Source: Brasilonema sp. UFV-L1 (GTDB lineage: Bacteria > Cyanobacteriota > Cyanobacteriia > Cyanobacteriales > Nostocaceae). From it: a stretch of DNA of 64,000 nt. Position numbers and translations under genes: made by a program. Each line of letters begins with the position of its first letter. Within the stretch, counting starts at the first letter, position 1. The stretch is taken from contig NZ_QMEA01000011.1 in NCBI RefSeq assembly GCF_012912105.1, positions 1 to 64,000 of the forward strand. Direction: 5' to 3'. The notes beneath the pieces were generated by a model. That model saw only the letters and a program-made list of their open reading frames with translations. It ran no database searches and had not been told where the DNA came from. Of this stretch, positions 17,851-27,338 are shown piece by piece.

Positions 17851-20196
17851 ATGTCCGGGATGAGTACTCGTAATGCCTGGTTTAAAAGACTAGGAGTTGC
17901 AATAGGTGGTGCAATACCTTGCTTTGCAAACTGTGCGATTGCCCAAATCACCCCGGATACGACTCTACCTAATAATTCTCGCGTGACAACACAGGATAAT
18001 ATCAGAACTATTGAAGGTGGAACTCAAGCAGGAACTAATCTGTTCCACAGTTTTGAGCAATTTTCTGTACCGACTGGGAGTACAGTTTACTTTAACAATG
18101 CTGTAAATATTCAGAATATCATTAGCCGGGTAACAGGTAAGTCCGTCTCTAATATTGATGGCACCCTTCAAGCTAACGGCACAGCAAACCTGTTTCTGAT
18201 TAATTCCAACGGGATTATTTTTGGTCCTAATGCTTCATTGAACATTGGCGGTTCATTTTTAGCAAGTACGGCAAGTCGTCTGAACTTTGCCGATGGTACC
18301 AACTTTAGTGTCACAGATTCCCAAAGTACACCTGTGCTGACAGTCAGTGCTCCTATTGGTTTACAATTTGGAGCAACTGCAGCACCCATCCGCAATCAAT
18401 CTCAAGCAAGTCCAGGTGAAGTCAAAAATATCTTGGATTACCCCGTTGGGTTACAGGTACAGACGGGCAAAACTTTGGCACTTGTGGGCGGTGATGTGAC
18501 GCTGGATGGTGGAAATTTGACAGCCCAAAGGGGAAGAATTGAATTAGGAAGTGTCGCAAGCAACAGTCTAGTGAGTCTGAACCCAATTAACCAAGGTTGG
18601 CTCCTGGGGTATGAAGGTGTAGAGAATTTTCAGAACATTCAACTCATCGAGCGTACTGTTGATGGTTCAGTTATTCCTTCTATGGTAGATGTTAGTAGCA
18701 AAAATGGTAGTGGTAATATCCAGGTACAGGGCAAGACAGTAGAATTAATTGGCAATCTAGTGCGCTTGATAACTCAAACTAGAGGTGTCGAAGATGGCGG
18801 AGACTTAATCATTACCACTAAGAAATTACTTGTTCGAGATGGCGCACAAGTATTAACTACTACTACAAGCGAAGGTAGGGGAGGAAATTTGACTGTGAAC
18901 GCCTCTGAGTCCGTAGAGCTCATTGGTTATTTTATTTCGTCAAATACTTCGTCAAATAATAGTACTTATGCTAGTGCATTGGGTAGTACAACTTTTGCTA
19001 GTGGAAAGGCGGGTGACATCACAATAAATACTGGGAAATTACGTATCCAGGATGGGGCAAGGGTATCAGCAGTCTTTAATGGAGGAGTAGCAGCAGGACA
19101 AGGAGGAAATTTGACTGTGAATGCCTCTGAGTCTGTAGAGTTAATTGGAACTTCAGCAAATGGTACTGCGGTTAGCAGCTTGTCTGCTAGAACTCTAGGC
19201 TCTGGAGATGCAGGAAAAGTTACAATTACTACAAAGAAATTAATTGTCCAGGATGGGGCGACAATAAGTGTGAGTAGTCAAGTTTTAAGGACTGCAAACC
19301 AAAGGAATCGACTTAATCTAGGAAAAGCAGGCGCACTCAACATCACCGCTCGCTCTATACTGCTAGATAACCAAGGCAAAATTATATCTGAAACTGACAC
19401 GGGTCAAGGTGGCAATATAAACCTACAAGTGCAGGACTTATTACTGCTGCGCCGCAATAGTCAAATTTCCACCAACGCAGGCAAGGTGCAGGCTATTGGC
19501 GATGGCGGTAACATTACCATCAATGCTGCGTCGGGCTTTATCGTCGCCAAACCACAAGAAAACAGCGACATTACCGCCAATGCTTTCACAGGTTCTGGTG
19601 GCAGAGTCCAAATCAACACTACTGGTATTTTTGGCATAGGACCGCGTAGTCGAGAAGACTTAGCCAGACAATTGGGAACTAACGATCCAACTAAACTAAA
19701 TCCGCAAAACCTAATTACCAGCGACATCAGCGCAATTTCTCAGACTAACCCGACTTTAAATGGTGTAGTAAATATCAATACACCTGATGCTGATGTCAAT
19801 CGGGGATTAATCAACTTGCCCGTGGAACCAGAGGAACCGAAGCTGGCACAAGGATGTGATACAGGTGTAGCACGAAATCAAAGCGAATTCATCATCACCG
19901 GACGCGGTGGCATACCACCCAACCCCAGGGAATTTCTCAGAAACAACGCGGTGCAGGTGGATTGGGTGTCTTTGGAACCAGATGCAAATCATCCTTCAGA
20001 TACGTCAAGCAAAAAGACACAAAGACAAAGAAGTCGAGACTATACACAAAGTCGTCAAGCTGTCAAGAATTCACGAGATGAAATTGTAGAAGCGCAGGGG
20101 TGGATGGTGGATAGCAATGGCGATGTGATTCTGGTCGCCCAAGCACCGACCACGACACCTTATAATCCTGGGTTGAACTCCAGATCTTGCAAATGA
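17851..20196 (+). CDS. Filamentous haemagglutinin-type exoprotein (TpsA-like)
   Basis: A secreted beta-helix protein of the two-partner secretion type. It has an N-terminal signal peptide (to about residue 32, ending FANCAIA before QITPD), then the haemagglutination-activity/TPS domain with LFHSFEQFSVPTG, INGT-like SNIDGTLQANG and LFLINSNGIIFGPNASL (about 112-130). A repetitive beta-helix follows, in which GGNLTVNASESVELIG occurs twice. The C-terminus has the cyanobacterial block GRGGIPPNPREFL. At 781 aa it is short for the family. The ribosome site GGAGG is seven bases before the ATG. No TpsB (ShlB-type) pore gene is nearby. It probably acts in adhesion or at the cell surface. Confidence 0.9.
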   Translation: MSGMSTRNAWFKRLGVAIGGAIPCFANCAIAQITPDTTLPNNSRVTTQDNIRTIEGGTQAGTNLFHSFEQFSVPTGSTVYFNNAVNIQNIISRVTGKSVSNIDGTLQANGTANLFLINSNGIIFGPNASLNIGGSFLASTASRLNFADGTNFSVTDSQSTPVLTVSAPIGLQFGATAAPIRNQSQASPGEVKNILDYPVGLQVQTGKTLALVGGDVTLDGGNLTAQRGRIELGSVASNSLVSLNPINQGWLLGYEGVENFQNIQLIERTVDGSVIPSMVDVSSKNGSGNIQVQGKTVELIGNLVRLITQTRGVEDGGDLIITTKKLLVRDGAQVLTTTTSEGRGGNLTVNASESVELIGYFISSNTSSNNSTYASALGSTTFASGKAGDITINTGKLRIQDGARVSAVFNGGVAAGQGGNLTVNASESVELIGTSANGTAVSSLSARTLGSGDAGKVTITTKKLIVQDGATISVSSQVLRTANQRNRLNLGKAGALNITARSILLDNQGKIISETDTGQGGNINLQVQDLLLLRRNSQISTNAGKVQAIGDGGNITINAASGFIVAKPQENSDITANAFTGSGGRVQINTTGIFGIGPRSREDLARQLGTNDPTKLNPQNLITSDISAISQTNPTLNGVVNINTPDADVNRGLINLPVEPEEPKLAQGCDTGVARNQSEFIITGRGGIPPNPREFLRNNAVQVDWVSLEPDANHPSDTSSKKTQRQRSRDYTQSRQAVKNSRDEIVEAQGWMVDSNGDVILVAQAPTTTPYNPGLNSRSCK

Positions 20197-20379
20197 AAGT
20201 AGAAAGTGCATCGAAATGTAATGAAATGGGTGAAATTTAGGCAAGAACGCGTAAGATCTTCTTTTTGAATTCACACAAATCATAAATTTGAGATGACAAT
20301 AGTCCTAAAATTAAAAAACTTGCACTGATTGCTTGGTCAATCTCAGAATAAATAGGCGGAAGCAGACGGGGAAACAAAC

Positions 20380-21810
20380 GTGGATCATGAATTTGATTAC
20401 GATTTAGTGATTGTAGGCGCTGGAGTAGGCGGACACGGGGCTGCCTTACACGCCGTTAGCTGTGGTTTGAAAACAGCGATTATCGAAGCAGCTGACATGG
20501 GAGGAACTTGTGTTAACCGAGGCTGCATTCCATCTAAAGCACTGCTGGCAGCATCTGGACGTGTGCGAGAGTTAAGAGATGCTCATCATCTTAAGTCACT
20601 GGGAATTCAACTGGGAAGTGTGGAGTTTGACCGACAGGCGATCGCCGATCATGCAAATAATCTTGTCTCCAAAATACAAGGCGACTTAACTAACAGCCTG
20701 AAACGTTTGGGAGTCGATATCATTCGAGGTTGGGGTAAGATAGCAGGGACACAAAAAGTTTCTGTGACGACAGACAGCGGTGAAAAAACTATTACGGCAA
20801 AAGATATTATTCTTTCACCTGGTTCTATACCCTTTGTTCCTCCAGGAATTGAAGTTGATGGCAAAACGGTATTCACCAGCGACCAAGGCGTGAAGCTAGA
20901 ATCATTACCAGATTGGGTAGCAATTGTTGGAAGTGGTTACATCGGCTTAGAATTTTCCGATGTTTACTCAGCTTTGGGCAGTGAAATCACAATGATAGAA
21001 GCCCTAGATCAGCTCATGCCAGGATTTGACCGCGATATTGCTAAACTAGCGGAACGAGTCCTCATCACTGGGCGTGATATTGAAACGTATGTAGGCACAT
21101 ACGCCAAAAAAGTTATTCCTGGTTCACCAGTCGTCATTGAACTAGCGAACTTCAAAACCAAAGAAGACGTAGACGTGTTGGAAGTCGATGCATGTCTGGT
21201 TGCAACAGGACGCATCCCAGCAACAAAGAATCTCGGTTTAGAATCGGTTGGTGTGGAACTTGACCGTCGAAACTTTATCCCAGTCAACGACAGCATGGTT
21301 GTGCTATCAGCAGGTGAACCAGTCCCGCATTTGTGGGCGATTGGCGACGCTAACGGCAAAATGATGCTAGCACACGCGGCTTCTGCTCAAGGTATCATCG
21401 CAGTAGAAAATATCTGTGGGCGACACAAGGAAGTAGACTATCACAGTATCCCCGCAGCAGCGTTTACTCACCCAGAAATCAGTTATGTAGGTATGACTGA
21501 AGCTGCAGCCAAAGAAAAAGGCACAGCTGAGGGCTTTGAAGTTGGAACAGCAAAGAGTTACTTCAAAGGAAATTCCAAAGCCTTAGCAGAAGGTGAAGCT
21601 GATGGAATGGCAAAAGTTGTTTATCGCAAAGACACAGGCGAAGTTTTAGGAGTTCACATCTTTGGTATACACGCCTCAGATTTAATTCATGAAGCGTCAG
21701 CGGCGATCGCCAACCGCCAATCTGTCCATACGCTTGCTCATTTGGTTCACGCCCATCCAACACTTTCTGAAGTACTCGACGAAGCTTACAAACGAGCAAT
21801 TGCTAGTTAG
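20380..21810 (+). CDS. lpdA: Dihydrolipoyl dehydrogenase
   Basis: FAD-dependent E3 component that reoxidises dihydrolipoyl groups of the 2-oxoacid dehydrogenase and glycine cleavage complexes, passing electrons to NAD+. It shows an FAD-binding start ([18 protein letters not shown]), redox Cys44/Cys49 in [16 protein letters not shown], an NAD-binding segment [38 protein letters not shown], and the C-terminal HAHPTLSE His-Glu pair. At 476 aa it is typical. The start codon is GTG at 20380. It is likely the L protein serving gcvH/gcvT in this window, although E3 is shared between complexes. Confidence 0.96.
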   Translation: MDHEFDYDLVIVGAGVGGHGAALHAVSCGLKTAIIEAADMGGTCVNRGCIPSKALLAASGRVRELRDAHHLKSLGIQLGSVEFDRQAIADHANNLVSKIQGDLTNSLKRLGVDIIRGWGKIAGTQKVSVTTDSGEKTITAKDIILSPGSIPFVPPGIEVDGKTVFTSDQGVKLESLPDWVAIVGSGYIGLEFSDVYSALGSEITMIEALDQLMPGFDRDIAKLAERVLITGRDIETYVGTYAKKVIPGSPVVIELANFKTKEDVDVLEVDACLVATGRIPATKNLGLESVGVELDRRNFIPVNDSMVVLSAGEPVPHLWAIGDANGKMMLAHAASAQGIIAVENICGRHKEVDYHSIPAAAFTHPEISYVGMTEAAAKEKGTAEGFEVGTAKSYFKGNSKALAEGEADGMAKVVYRKDTGEVLGVHIFGIHASDLIHEASAAIANRQSVHTLAHLVHAHPTLSEVLDEAYKRAIAS

Positions 21811-21837
21811 TTATCTGTCCTATGTCATTAGTTTTTA

Positions 21838-21922
21838 GTCCTTTGCCCTTTGTAGTTGACTAATGACTAATGACCAATGGACCAATGACTAATAACGAAT
21901 GACCAATAATTAATGACTCATT
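21838..21922. repeat. STRR heptamer array upstream of trpC
   Basis: Degenerate heptamers TAATGAC / CAATGAC / GAATGAC fill most of the lpdA-trpC gap. A related array lies at 36775-36857. Confidence 0.8.
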
Positions 21923-22819
21923 ATGCAAATCCGTCGCCGTAGACCTAATCCAGCGATTACTGCATCTACAGTGTGGTATCAAGTCGCTACGCCTGATGCC
22001 CAACCAAACAATATTTTAGAAGAAATTGTTTGGCACAAAGAACAAGAAGTTGACCAAATGCGAGAAAAACTTTCTTTGCAAGATTTGCAGCGTCAAGTTC
22101 TTGAAACACCTCTACCCCGTGATTTTGTTGCAGCATTGCAACAAGGCAAAACAAAGCCAGCATTGATTGCTGAAGTCAAAAAAGCGTCTCCTAGTAAAGG
22201 GATTTTACGAGAAGATTTTGACCCGGTAGAGATTGCCTTAAAGTATCAAAAAGCTGGTGCTAGTTGTCTTTCTGTACTGACGGATCAAAAGTTTTTCTCT
22301 GGCAGCTTTGAAAACTTAGCTCAAGTACGTGCCAAAGTAGATTTACCCTTACTGTGCAAAGATTTTGTCATATATCCTTACCAAATGTATGTGGCGCGTG
22401 TTCGAGGCGCGGATGCGGTGTTGTTAATTGCCGCAATCCTCAGTGATCAAGATTTGCAGTACTTTGTTAAAATTGCCAAAGCTCTAAAAATGGCGGCATT
22501 GATTGAAGTTCATACTTTAGCAGAACTCGACCGCGTGTTAGCCATAGATGGTGTCTCACTCGTAGGTATAAACAATCGCAACTTGGAAGATTTTTCTGTT
22601 GATATACAAACAACTTGTCAACTTTTAGCAGCAAGAGCAAAGGAATTACAGCAAAGGAATATAGTGGTTGTTAGTGAGTCAGGATTACACAACTCGGATG
22701 ATCTTTCTTTAGTACAACAAGCAGGAGTATCGGCTGTCCTCATTGGAGAGTCTCTCATAAAACACCCAGATCCAGAACAAGCAATAGCTAACCTTTTTGT
22801 TAAACCTTCAGAGGACTGA
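21923..22819 (+). CDS. trpC: Indole-3-glycerol phosphate synthase
   Basis: Tryptophan pathway enzyme that closes the indole ring from carboxyphenylamino-deoxyribulose phosphate. TIM-barrel motifs: [21 protein letters not shown] (catalytic Lys), [73 protein letters not shown] and [10 protein letters not shown]. The 298 aa include the N-terminal extension ([11 protein letters not shown]) usual in cyanobacteria. The start is ATG at 21923. It stands outside any trp operon and is followed by the DUF5340 gene. Confidence 0.97.
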   Translation: MQIRRRRPNPAITASTVWYQVATPDAQPNNILEEIVWHKEQEVDQMREKLSLQDLQRQVLETPLPRDFVAALQQGKTKPALIAEVKKASPSKGILREDFDPVEIALKYQKAGASCLSVLTDQKFFSGSFENLAQVRAKVDLPLLCKDFVIYPYQMYVARVRGADAVLLIAAILSDQDLQYFVKIAKALKMAALIEVHTLAELDRVLAIDGVSLVGINNRNLEDFSVDIQTTCQLLAARAKELQQRNIVVVSESGLHNSDDLSLVQQAGVSAVLIGESLIKHPDPEQAIANLFVKPSED

Positions 22820-22918
22820 TAACTCAAGCTTTAGCCAATTCGTTGATGCCTGTGTAACAATTCATTTAATGACATCAGCTTCTGACATATCCAACATTTT
22901 AAATCAACGATCAATTTC

Positions 22919-23170
22919 ATGGAGCAAATTCCTCTGCCTTCACCTATCCACTACGAACTTCTACTGCAACTGCTAGAGAGACAAACGATGTTAGCGGTTA
23001 ATAATAATCCGAATTTGCGGCATCAGGTGAATCAGCTGATTATTACCTTGCGTAAAGCAGCTGTACAACAAAAGCTTTTAGAAGAAGTTTGCCAATCGTC
23101 GTCTGTGGGAATTGATCATCGTTGGTCGCTTAATCATGTCAACAGTGAACATATTGCGGCTTCTGAATAA
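22919..23170 (+). CDS. DUF5340 small cyanobacterial protein
   Basis: An 83-residue protein of a cyanobacterial family of unknown function. MEQIPLPSPIHYELLLQLLERQTMLAV starts the conserved helix pair, and QVNQLIITLRKAAVQQKLLEE continues it. It is soluble, all-helical and probably cytosolic. It follows trpC by about 100 bp on the same strand, so it may be co-transcribed. I assign the DUF number from memory of the family, so the family name is less certain than the gene. Confidence 0.75.
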   Translation: MEQIPLPSPIHYELLLQLLERQTMLAVNNNPNLRHQVNQLIITLRKAAVQQKLLEEVCQSSSVGIDHRWSLNHVNSEHIAASE

Positions 23171-23324
23171 TTAAGGAATTTACTTTCGCGCTTTGACGAT
23201 CCTCTCGCCAGTCGCTGCGGACTATGATTACGTTGTTCGTGCGTAAGTCCTGAAGTAAAAAATATAGCGATAAGCTATGGATAATTGGTTACAAGAACCC
23301 ATTCTCTAGATTTAAATGTCGGAA

Positions 23325-26096
23325 CTACTCGATTTGCCTGGCTACCAGTTGAGAAAACAACCCCTCTTGCTTCACCAATTCCTCAAATGTACCCACTTGT
23401 ACCACGCGTCCTGCTTCAATCACATAAATTCGGTCAGCATTGCGAATCGTGCTGAGGCGGTGAGCAATCACTATCCGAGTCGCCTTTAACTGTTCTAAAC
23501 TCTTAGTAACGATCGCCTGTGTTCGGTTATCCAAAGAACTGGTTGCCTCATCCATTAAGATAATTTTCGGCTTATTGACAAGTGCTCTAGCAATTAATAA
23601 TCGCTGGCGTTGTCCTCCTGAAAGATTGGTACCACCTTCACTAATAACCGTGTGCATCCGCATTGGAAAAAGCTCGATATCAGCAGCAAACCCTGCCATC
23701 TGCGCCGCTTCCCAAGCTTCATCGTGCGACACCAACATAGAGGCAGATATGTTGTCAAAAATCGAACCTGAGCCAATTCGACCATTTTGCAGCACGACTC
23801 CTAACTGCCTTCGTACCGCCACAAGGTCTAATTCTGACAAATCAGAACCATCATAATACACCTTTCCTGAGAGTGGAGTCTCAAACCCCAATAACAACCT
23901 GAGTATCGTTGACTTCCCACTTCCCGATGGTCCCACAATCGCCACAAATTCTCCAGGTTCTGCGTAAAGACTGACATCATCAACAATTGACGGACCATCT
24001 TCACGGTAACGAAAGGTAACATGATCTAAAGTGACACGACCCATCAAACGCCCTGGATCAACCTTGTTAGAATCGTATTCCAGTTCTTGCTGCAAAATCG
24101 GCTTTGCCCGCTCCCACAGTGGTACAATTGCCAAAACATTAGTCAGAGTATTGCTGAGGTTGCTGACTCCACCGATAAAAATTCCCAACGCTGAATTAAA
24201 CGCTAAAAATGTTCCTGTTGTGAACCCGTCACTACCACTCGCAGTCGCCGTTTGCAGAAATAGCACCGCCAACCCAAACAACAGTGCCGAAGTAAGCATT
24301 GATAGTATTTCGTTAAAGGTGGAAACACTGTCTTTAATTTGTTGCAATGCTGCTGTCAGTCTCATTCTCTGACTATACTGATTTGCCCAAGCTGCAAACG
24401 CTCGTTCTTCTGCCTGCGCCACCCGCAACTTGGCGACTCCATTTATAAGTTGTACTGTTAGCCCGTTAATCTCGCCATCCAGTTGTTGCAGTTGTCGTGA
24501 AAAGCGAACCAACAAAAAGCCAGAGACAGCTGTAACTGCACTTGCTAGCAAGGCGATCGCCATCCCAACTAAGGCGAGTTGCCAACTGTAAACAAACATC
24601 AGCACCAAGTTCAGTAGAGCAAACAGTCCGCTTAATAAAGTGCGTTGCGTTCCTCCCGATAGTATCTGACGAATTTGGTTTACTGATAAAGTCCGGTTTA
24701 GTAAGTCGCCAGAAGAATAAGAGCGAAAAAATGCTGGACTTAGTCTCAGGAGTCGATCCCAAATCGCAGGCTGCAAAGCACCACTAGCAGCGTTTTCTAC
24801 TCGTAGTGTCAAGATACCTTGGGACATGCCAAACGCTGACTTTCCGAAGGCGATCGCCAACAGTGCCAGCCCTATTTGCCATAATAAAATTTTATCACTA
24901 TCTGGAATTGCATTATCCACCAAAAGCGCTGTTGCTTGCGGCACAACCATTCCCAACAGGGTGCCAATTATCCCAGTTACCACAACTAGAATGATGTCTT
25001 TTTCATAACCCTTAATGCCAAACTGAAATAACCCCAGTGCATTATTAATAACTTTGGGTAACGGTCGGTAAAATTGGTATGCTTGCGGTGCTAGCGTTGC
25101 TGCTACTGCCTGATTGACAAAAGTACGAGTTTGTGCTATTGCGTCAAAGAAAATATAACGTTTTCCTGCTGGCAACAAAGCTACTGGACGCTTTTCTTGT
25201 TGGGTATAAGCTAAAAGTGGACCATACTCACGCAGCCACCAGCCATACTCTAGCACGACGCGACGGGTACGAATTTGGGAAGAGCGAGCAATAGCCTCCA
25301 CTGGATCTTTGACTCGATTGAAGTTCTCAGACTGCGCCGGAGGATTAATCGTTATCCCCATTGCTCGTCCTACTGCTCCCGCCGCCACTAACAACGGTGT
25401 TCCTTGTTGAAAAGATGCAGTTTCTTGCTGCGGTTGCAACACAGAAGCTAACTTAAAAAGTGCAGAATTGACAACAGTACGATTGAGTTGCTCTCGTTGT
25501 TGAAATTGGCGAAAGGCTGTCTCTGTTTCCTGCTGTTGCAGCTTCTTTAAACAGTCGAAGAATTCAGAATGTAAATTAGTCAAAATACTTGATAAAGAAG
25601 CAGCATTTTCTGTTTCTATTAAGGATAAATAATCAGAGAAATTTGCTGCTGTGGGTTCGGTGCTGAATGTCTCATTTAAATGGTTTATCCAACCCTGTAA
25701 AAGGGCGATCGCCTCCGCTTCACCCGTCGTCACTAACCTCACCAAATCTGCAATTGAAATTTGAGACAATTCTGTTGCCTCGATTGCTACTGCTACTAAA
25801 CTCAAAGATTCACCAATTTTGGTTGCTGCACCAAACAACGCCGCTCCTGGACTTACACTAAATAAATAACGGCGATGCTCGTTTTGAGCCGCTTCTGTGA
25901 AGCGATAAGCCGGAGGCTTGACACTTTTTTGCGTATCGCCCTTTTCTCCCATCCCTTTGGGATCATCACCCTCTGACATCTCATCCTTGACTTTTGTTGC
26001 AAACACTGCTATTGAGCCAGTCTGCACGATCCATACTTTTTCTGAGTCATCTAGCAGTAATCGTTCATTTGCTTTCAGGCGGTACAGGACTTCCAT
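23325..26096 (-). CDS. NHLM-type peptide export ABC transporter (second ABC subunit)
   Basis: ABC exporter half of the NHLM bacteriocin/natural-product export systems, of the type without a C39 peptidase. It has a long N-terminal domain of about 370 residues, then six membrane segments (GIIGTLLGMVVPQATALLV to LLFGLAVLFL), and a C-terminal ATPase. The ATPase has Walker A GPSGSGKSTILRLLLGF, signature LSGGQRQRLLIARAL, Walker B IILMDEATSSLD and the H-loop IVIAHRLS. At 923 aa it fits the family. A 30-bp HIP1-interrupting element (25902-25939 region) adds residues near 53-65. Together with the C39 ABC gene and the HlyD gene upstream it forms an inner-membrane export complex. Confidence 0.9.
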   Translation of the reverse strand: MEVLYRLKANERLLLDDSEKVWIVQTGSIAVFATKVKDEMSEGDDPKGMGEKGDTQKSVKPPAYRFTEAAQNEHRRYLFSVSPGAALFGAATKIGESLSLVAVAIEATELSQISIADLVRLVTTGEAEAIALLQGWINHLNETFSTEPTAANFSDYLSLIETENAASLSSILTNLHSEFFDCLKKLQQQETETAFRQFQQREQLNRTVVNSALFKLASVLQPQQETASFQQGTPLLVAAGAVGRAMGITINPPAQSENFNRVKDPVEAIARSSQIRTRRVVLEYGWWLREYGPLLAYTQQEKRPVALLPAGKRYIFFDAIAQTRTFVNQAVAATLAPQAYQFYRPLPKVINNALGLFQFGIKGYEKDIILVVVTGIIGTLLGMVVPQATALLVDNAIPDSDKILLWQIGLALLAIAFGKSAFGMSQGILTLRVENAASGALQPAIWDRLLRLSPAFFRSYSSGDLLNRTLSVNQIRQILSGGTQRTLLSGLFALLNLVLMFVYSWQLALVGMAIALLASAVTAVSGFLLVRFSRQLQQLDGEINGLTVQLINGVAKLRVAQAEERAFAAWANQYSQRMRLTAALQQIKDSVSTFNEILSMLTSALLFGLAVLFLQTATASGSDGFTTGTFLAFNSALGIFIGGVSNLSNTLTNVLAIVPLWERAKPILQQELEYDSNKVDPGRLMGRVTLDHVTFRYREDGPSIVDDVSLYAEPGEFVAIVGPSGSGKSTILRLLLGFETPLSGKVYYDGSDLSELDLVAVRRQLGVVLQNGRIGSGSIFDNISASMLVSHDEAWEAAQMAGFAADIELFPMRMHTVISEGGTNLSGGQRQRLLIARALVNKPKIILMDEATSSLDNRTQAIVTKSLEQLKATRIVIAHRLSTIRNADRIYVIEAGRVVQVGTFEELVKQEGLFSQLVARQIE
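25902..25939. repeat. Small palindromic element inside a HIP1 site (ABC gene)
   Basis: The element reads GCGAT-AAGCCGGAGGCTT...GCGT-ATCGC. Removing 30 bp recreates GCGATCGC without changing the frame. It shares AAGCCGGAGGCTT with the element in the AraC gene at 38741 and with the one near base 98. Confidence 0.85.
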
Positions 26097-26261
26097 ATAT
26101 CTATTACAATACCAAGGTTATGCAAAACTACCCAACCTTCTACAGCAAGAGCGGACAGATTTGCTAAATCGATTTTATGTTTAATTTGGTTGAGTACTTA
26201 CCACAGCTAATCGCTTCCCGCCAGAAGAATACCTAATTTAACGAACCGCAAAGACGCGTTA

Positions 26262-26345
26262 GACGCGTTTGCGCAGCGCCCCCTTAGGGGCTAGCGGCGT
26301 GCCGAAGGCTAGGACACGGAGCGCGCAGCGTGCGCCCTTGGCGCA
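26262..26345. repeat. GC-rich palindromic repeat
   Basis: The repeat core GCGTTTGCGCAGCGCCCCC followed by GGGGCTAGCGGCGTGCCGAA is the same family as at 2175, 11175 and 32817. It lies upstream of the second ABC gene and next to the minisatellite. Confidence 0.8.
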
Positions 26346-26405
26346 TAGGAAGAAGAAAAAGAAGATAGGTAATCTTAGACCACCGAAGGGAGTAATCGCT
26401 TTGTT

Positions 26406-26643
26406 ATGAACGCACAAGCTGTCGTCACCACAGCACAAGCTGTCGTTATAAACGCACAAGCTGTCGTAACTACAGCACAAGCTGTCGTTATAAACGCACA
26501 AGCTGTCGTAACTACAGCACAAGCCGTCGTTATGAACGCACAAGCTGTCGTCACCACAGCACAAGCTGTCGTTATAAACGCACAAGCTGTCGTAACTACA
26601 GCACAAGCTGTCGTTATGAACGCACAAGCTGTCGTCACCACAG
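26406..26643. repeat. 21-bp/42-bp minisatellite encoding heptapeptide repeats
   Basis: About eleven tandem 21-bp units alternate between an AACGCACAAGCTGTCGTNACN type and an ACAGCACAAGCTGTCGTTATN type, giving a 42-bp higher-order period. The length is a multiple of three, so long frames stay open on both strands. On the plus strand an ATG at 26406 gives 94 aa of NAQAVVT/TAQAVVI heptads. On the minus strand the unit reads ACAVVTT/ACAFITT. Only a weak GGGAG lies upstream of the plus ATG, so I treat it as a repeat rather than a gene. Confidence 0.9.
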
Positions 26644-26760
26644 CTAGATCGATGCTGTGCGCGATCGCCTTCTTTGACTCAAGGCAGTAAGCGTACCAGT
26701 AGCCACCGTTTATCGATTTCCAATGCCTCAATGAGTTCATCTTATAGATGCTTTTTTTGG

Positions 26761-26788
26761 AAATTGTCAGCAAGATGATTGACAATTT
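26761..26788. promoter_or_regulatory. Inverted repeat with TTGACA box upstream of antitoxin gene
   Basis: A perfect 9-bp inverted repeat AAATTGTCA / TGACAATTT with a 10-bp spacer. TTGACA at 26779-26784 is a plausible -35 hexamer for the antitoxin gene. It may be an operator or part of the promoter. Confidence 0.45.
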
Positions 26789-26794
26789 AGAATA

Positions 26795-26816
26795 TATGTA
26801 CAAAATTCTGTACATA
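26795..26816. promoter_or_regulatory. YefM-type operator palindrome
   Basis: A perfect inverted repeat TATGTACA-N6-TGTACATA ending five bases before the antitoxin ATG. The hexamer TGTACA is the known recognition core of YefM-YoeB operators, and the downstream gene is of that family, so autoregulation is likely. Confidence 0.75.
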
Positions 26817-26821
26817 AACGG

Positions 26822-27040
26822 ATGCTACCCTACAAAATCACATCCCCAACCGATGCCAGAAATGACTTTTTTAAGCTCTTAGACCTGGTAGTAAAAAATC
26901 ATCAAGTGTATATCATCAACCGTCGTGATAGCGAAAATGTAGCCTTGATTGCTGAGTCAGATTTAGTGAGTTTGGTTGAAACGGTTTATCTTTTGCGATC
27001 GCCTGCGAATGCACATCGCCTGCTGGATGCAATGAGTTAG
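26822..27040 (+). CDS. Phd/YefM-family antitoxin
   Basis: A 72-residue antitoxin-like DNA-binding protein: ITSPTDARNDFFKLLDLVVKNHQVYIINRRDSENVALIAESDLVSLVETVYLLRSPANAHRLLDAM. It has the Phd/YefM N-terminal beta-alpha fold and the usual YLLRSPANA..LL helix near the C-terminus that binds toxin. Its ATG follows a TGTACA palindrome. No YoeB or Doc toxin follows; instead a 5'-truncated Uma2 fragment begins with a GTG that shares one base with its stop codon. It is either an orphan antitoxin or the remnant of a module. Confidence 0.88.
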   Translation: MLPYKITSPTDARNDFFKLLDLVVKNHQVYIINRRDSENVALIAESDLVSLVETVYLLRSPANAHRLLDAMS

Positions 27041-27282
27041 TGATTGAGGTATTGTCTCCTGGGGAAAAGCAGCGAAATAGAGACCGTGAGTTAAAGTTAA
27101 AGCTGTACTCAATTGCTGGTGTGCATGAATACTGGATTTTTGACCGCGAAAGGCAATCATGTGAAATTTATCGTCGGGAAAAGGCTGTTTTGAAACTAAC
27201 TGCAACCTTGTATAAGGATGATAATTTAACCAGTCCTCTTTTGCCAGGGTTTAGTTGTGCTGTTGAGCGTTTGTTTGGGTAA
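27040..27282 (+). pseudogene. Truncated Uma2-family gene fragment
   Basis: An 80-codon frame starting with GTG, matching only the C-terminal half of Uma2 (DUF820) restriction-endonuclease-fold proteins: EVLSPGEKQRNRDRELKLKLYSIAGVHEYWIFD, then EIYRREKAVLKLTATLYKDDNLTSPLLPGF. The full-length relative at 29754-30359 is 201 aa. The N-terminal half, with the early conserved residues, is missing. Its fusion point lies exactly at the end of the antitoxin gene, so a deletion probably removed the toxin gene and the 5' part of a Uma2 gene. It could still be translated by coupling. Confidence 0.8.
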
Positions 27283-27338
27283 GACTTACTTAAAACGTGG
27301 TAAAAACTGGTAATAATTATAATTTTATTACCTTTTAA

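Noticed and set aside
26406-26643. Possible CRISPR array
   Set aside because: The units are gapless tandem repeats with no unique spacers, and no cas genes are nearby.
26375-26815. 146-aa minus-strand frame across the minisatellite
   Set aside because: The frame is open only because the repeat length is a multiple of three; there is no ribosome site or known domain.
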